Source: Clostridia bacterium (lineage in GTDB: Bacteria > Bacillota > Clostridia > TANB77 > CAG-508). Taken from it: DNA of 18,675 bases. The notes below the pieces were generated by a model that ran no database searches, had not been told where the DNA came from, and saw only the letters and a program-made list of their open reading frames with translations. The first letter of the stretch is position 1; each line of letters starts with the position of its first letter. The stretch spans positions 1-18,675 of the forward strand of contig JAAVXQ010000077.1 of assembly GCA_022790685.1 (NCBI GenBank). The letters run 5' to 3'. Of this stretch, positions 15,861-18,675 are shown piece after piece. The translations under genes were made by a program, and so were the position numbers.

Positions 15861-16973
15861 ATGATAATGGATAATGAAGATTTAAATTATATGATGGACG
15901 GGACTGCAACAATAAAAGTAATTGGTGTTGGAGGAGCCGGAAATAATGCTGTAAATAGAATGATTGAAGCTGGGATTAAAAATGTTGAATTTATAGCAGT
16001 AAATACAGATAGACAAGCACTAAATACTTCAAAAGCAGGATCAAAAATACAAATAGGAGAAAAGTTAACAAGAGGTTTAGGAGCAGGAGCTAATCCAGAT
16101 ATAGGTTCACAAGCAGCAGAGGAAAGTAAAGCTGAAGTGGCTGAAATTTTAAAAGGAGCAGATATGGTTTTTGTTACAGCTGGAATGGGTGGAGGAACAG
16201 GAACAGGAGCAGCTCCAATAGTAGCAGGAATAGCTAAGGAATTAGGAATATTAACAATTGGTGTTGTTACAAAGCCATTTACCTTTGAAGGAAAGAAAAG
16301 ACTTGCTCAAGCTGAAAGAGGAATACTTGCATTAAAAGGAAAAGTTGATACTTTAGTTGTAATACCAAATGATAAATTATTACAAGTAATAGATAGAAAA
16401 ACATCAATGATAGAAGCTTTTAGAATGGCTGATGATGTTTTAAGACAAGGTGTTCAAGGTATATCTGATTTAATTTCTGTACCAGGACTAATAAACTTAG
16501 ACTTTGCAGATGTTAAAACAATAATGTTAAATCAAGGAATGGCACATATGGGTGTTGGAAGTGCAAGTGGAGAAAATAGAGCAGAAGATGCTGCTAAACA
16601 AGCAATTCAAAGTCCGTTATTAGAAACTTCTATTGAAGGTGCAAAAGGTGTAATAATAAATATTACAGGTGGAGCAGACATAGGATTACATGAAGCAAAT
16701 ACAGCTGCTGAACTTATTCAACGTAGTGCTGATCCAGAAGCTAATATCATATTTGGTACTGTTACAGATGATTCTATGGGAGATGAAATTCAAATTACAG
16801 TTATAGCTACTGGATTTGAAAAAGATAATGAAATAAGAAATGATATAGTTGCAGATACTTGGAGAAAGAGAAGTAATAGTACAAGTACAACATCTTCTAT
16901 ATCAAGTGAAAGTAATTCAAATGATTTAGATATTCCAACATTCTTAAGAAAGAATAAAGGATTAGGAAAATAA
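15861..16973 (+). CDS. ftsZ: Cell-division protein FtsZ
   Basis: Tubulin-like GTPase that forms the Z-ring. The 370 residues include the nucleotide-binding start IKVIGVGGAGNNAVNRM (18-34), the tubulin signature GGGTGTG (110-116), the T7 catalytic loop NLDFADVKT (212-220) that completes the GTPase site of the neighbouring subunit, a short Ser/Thr/Asn-rich linker (about 333-352) and the conserved tail DIPTFLRK (355-362) that binds FtsA and SepF. A strong site AAAAGGAGGA (15843-15852) precedes the ATG by 8 bases. An in-frame ATG two codons later is a less likely start. A clear terminator follows. Confidence 0.98.
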   Translation: MIMDNEDLNYMMDGTATIKVIGVGGAGNNAVNRMIEAGIKNVEFIAVNTDRQALNTSKAGSKIQIGEKLTRGLGAGANPDIGSQAAEESKAEVAEILKGADMVFVTAGMGGGTGTGAAPIVAGIAKELGILTIGVVTKPFTFEGKKRLAQAERGILALKGKVDTLVVIPNDKLLQVIDRKTSMIEAFRMADDVLRQGVQGISDLISVPGLINLDFADVKTIMLNQGMAHMGVGSASGENRAEDAAKQAIQSPLLETSIEGAKGVIINITGGADIGLHEANTAAELIQRSADPEANIIFGTVTDDSMGDEIQITVIATGFEKDNEIRNDIVADTWRKRSNSTSTTSSISSESNSNDLDIPTFLRKNKGLGK

Positions 16974-17002
16974 TTAAAAAATGTAAAAATATAAAACTAT
17001 AT

Positions 17003-17040
17003 AAAAGAAATAATCTATATTTGTAGATTATTTCTTTTTT
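17003..17040 (+). terminator. Intrinsic terminator after ftsZ
   Basis: A perfect stem (17003-17017 with 17024-17038, about 15 bp) has a 6-base loop and leads into T residues (17035-17041). It lies 30 bases after the ftsZ stop and separates division genes from the sporulation pair. Confidence 0.85.
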
Positions 17041-17119
17041 TCTACATTAAAAAATGACATAATTTTGAAATTATAAATAGTAAAATAGATACATAATTAA
17101 TTTAAGAAAGAAGAGAAAA

Positions 17120-18044
17120 ATGACAATATACTTAGATATTGTTTTAATTGAAAATTTAATAATAAATTATATTCTTCTAATGTCAACAGGAATTATAAGT
17201 AAAACAAAATTAAATTATTTAAGCTTACTAATATCCAGCACAGTTGGCAGTATATATTCTGTTATAGATTATGTAGCAAACATTGATATGTTTTTTAGTT
17301 TTTTTATAAAGATTATTATTTCATATATTATGATAATAATTTCATTTCCTAAAATTAAACTAAAAAAAGCTATTAAAGTATTAATGTATTTTTATTTAGT
17401 TTCTTTTACTTTTCGGTGGAATATCATTTATGTTATTATTTTTAATTAATCCTCAAAATATTATTTTAAAAAATAACCATTTATCAGGAACATATCCAAT
17501 AAAGATTGTTTTAATGGGAGGAATTTTGGGATTTGTAATAATAAACATTATTTCAAAGATGATAGTAAATAGAATTTCTCAAAAATCTATGATATGTGAA
17601 ATAGAAATATTTTATAAAGGAAATAGCAAAAAAATTAAAACAATGATAGATACTGGAAATTTACTTAAAGAACCAATAACTCAAAAAGATGTAATAATAG
17701 TTGAAAAAGGTAGTTTGATAGGATTAGTTGAAGATGATTTGCTAAATAATATTAAAAATATAGTAAAAGGAAATTTTATAGATACAGCTTGTAATAATAC
17801 AGACTATTATTCATATAAATTTAGTATAATCCCATTTTCTTCTTTGGGAAATGAAAATGGAATTTTGGTAGGAGTAAAACCAGATTATGTAAAAATATAT
17901 GAAGAAGAAGAAAAAGCTATTAATAATGTTTTGATAGGAATTTATGATGGTAGGCTTACAAAAAGTAATTTATATACAAGTCTAATAGGACTAAATATTT
18001 TAAAGGAGGGATATGATGAGAAAAAATTTGTTAAAACTATTTAA
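17120..18044 (+). CDS. spoIIGA: Sporulation sigma-E processing peptidase SpoIIGA, frame split at an in-frame CGG
   Basis: Membrane aspartic protease that activates pro-sigma-E in the mother cell after engagement by the forespore signal protein SpoIIR. Skipping C 17414 gives 307 residues, matching the usual size of about 300-310. The N-terminal half is a membrane domain of about five hydrophobic segments (the region before residue 150). The C-terminal half carries the catalytic DTG motif (MIDTGNLLKEPIT, Asp177), equivalent to the family D-S/T-G-N-x-L site. The upstream frame reads FTF, then CGG, and ends at TAA 17447-17449; the +1 frame reads FGGISFMLLFLINP and continues the membrane domain. 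The end overlaps the start of sigE by about 29 bases, the usual coupling of protease and substrate. No clear Spo0A box or promoter was found between 17042 and 17119. Confidence 0.88.
17411..17419 (+). other. +1 frameshift point in spoIIGA at TTT-CGG-T
   Basis: The upstream frame reads ACT TTT CGG TGG. Skipping the C at 17414 gives T-F-G-G-I-S and restores the frame. Phe tRNA on TTT could re-pair with TTC after a one-base slip. The site shares ACNTYTCGG with the murA break. Confidence 0.85.
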
Positions 18045-18675
18045 AAAGAGATTAGAAAAAATCTTTGGAAAATATTGGAAAAGAGATAGCATAAATAAAT
18101 TTCCAGTATTTTATATTAATGGAAGCCAAACACTTCCGCCACCACTAAATAGTTTAGAAGAGGAGAAACTGTTAGACAAATTATCAAAAAATGATGAGGA
18201 GGCAAAGCAAGTTTTAGTAGAAAGAAATTTAAGGCTAGTAGTATATATAGCAAAGAAATTCGAAAATACAGGAATAGATTTAGAAGATTTAATATCTATA
18301 GGAACGATTGGACTTATGAAAGCAATAAATACTTTTAATACTGATAAAAATATTAAACTTGCAACATATGCTTCTAGATGTATAGAAAATGAAATTTTGA
18401 TGCAACTTAGAAGAAGTACGAAAATAAAAAATGAAGTATCAATTGATGAACCTTTAAATAAAGACGGAGATGGAAATGAATTATTGTTATCAGATATATT
18501 AGGAACAGATAATGATATAACTTCAAAAGGAATTGAAGATGAAGTCGATAAAAAACTATTAAAAATTGCAATTACTAAATTAAATAAAAGAGAAAAGGCT
18601 ATAATGGATCTAAGATTTGGAATAGAAGGAGAAGGAAAAGAAAAAACTCAAAAGGAAGTTGCTGATATGATGGGA
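18016..18675 (+). CDS. sigE: RNA polymerase sporulation sigma factor SigE (pro-sigma-E), 3' truncated by window edge
   Basis: Mother-cell sigma factor of early sporulation, made as an inactive membrane-associated precursor and cut by SpoIIGA. The visible 220 residues start with a basic, hydrophobic pro-sequence (about 1-35) followed by YINGSQTLPPPL, typical of sigma-E. Region 2 is complete and highly conserved: ERNLRLVVYIAKKFENTG, DLISIGTIGLMKAINTF, and ATYASRCIENEILMQLRR with the -10 recognition helix. EVSIDEPLNKDGDGNEL leads into region 3, and EKTQKEVADMMG begins region 4. The sequence runs off the window before the helix-turn-helix is complete. AAAGGAGGG (18002-18010) favours ATG 18016 (6-base gap from GGAGG) over ATG 18013. 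The gene overlaps spoIIGA. Confidence 0.95.
   Translation, partial: MRKNLLKLFKKRLEKIFGKYWKRDSINKFPVFYINGSQTLPPPLNSLEEEKLLDKLSKNDEEAKQVLVERNLRLVVYIAKKFENTGIDLEDLISIGTIGLMKAINTFNTDKNIKLATYASRCIENEILMQLRRSTKIKNEVSIDEPLNKDGDGNELLLSDILGTDNDITSKGIEDEVDKKLLKIAITKLNKREKAIMDLRFGIEGEGKEKTQKEVADMMG

Noticed and set aside
17042..17119. Spo0A box or sigma-A promoter upstream of spoIIGA
   Set aside because: Expected from Bacillus, but no convincing TGTCGAA box or properly spaced -35/-10 pair was found.

Overview
The window is an AT-rich, densely packed chromosomal segment from a Gram-positive, endospore-forming member of the Firmicutes, most likely an uncultured gut-type Clostridia. Evidence: the clostridial/bacillar division-and-sporulation order (murA, ftsQ/divIB, two ylxW/ylxX-like DUF881 genes, sbp, ftsA, ftsZ, spoIIGA, sigE), an AddB-type exonuclease tail, AGGAGG ribosome binding sites, TTG starts and arginine coded mostly by AGA. 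No tRNA, rRNA, CRISPR array, transposase or prophage gene was seen.

Layout. 1-259: 3' end of addB (Fe-S cysteines visible). 276-2735: alr (D-alanine supply), pgeF/ylmD (peptidoglycan editing) and a family-4 Fe-S uracil-DNA glycosylase, closed by a long AT-rich hairpin. 2918-4051, minus strand: an unrecognised protein with an HExxH motif. 4331-7262: a secreted papain-like protease with a C-terminal dockerin, then a cohesin protein with an IPYTG sortase-type anchor; together they look like a minimal cell-surface docking pair. 7394-9301: topB. 9339-10112: HD-domain hydrolase. 10182-14186: murA, ftsQ, two DUF881 genes and sbp, ended by a strong terminator. 14187-14560: the largest gene-free stretch, holding that terminator, a 14-bp palindrome, 11-bp direct repeats and a promoter. 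14576-16973: ftsA and ftsZ, followed by a terminator. 17120 to the window end: spoIIGA overlapping sigE (cut by the window edge), the protease/pro-sigma pair of the mother-cell sporulation programme.

The most notable observation is that three genes (the dockerin protease, murA and spoIIGA) are each split by a shift of the same sense (+1: one extra base in the DNA). In murA and spoIIGA the surplus base is the C of an in-frame CGG codon immediately before a glycine GGN. By my reading of every CGG in the window, these are the only two in-frame CGG codons among about 5,700 codons; all the others straddle two codons. Skipping the C restores full-length proteins of normal family size (421 and 307 residues). 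This suggests, but does not prove, that CGG is an undecoded or slowly decoded codon in this organism and triggers +1 frameshifting. Sequencing error or real gene decay remain alternatives. The third split lies in a run of seven A before TGA and may have a different cause.
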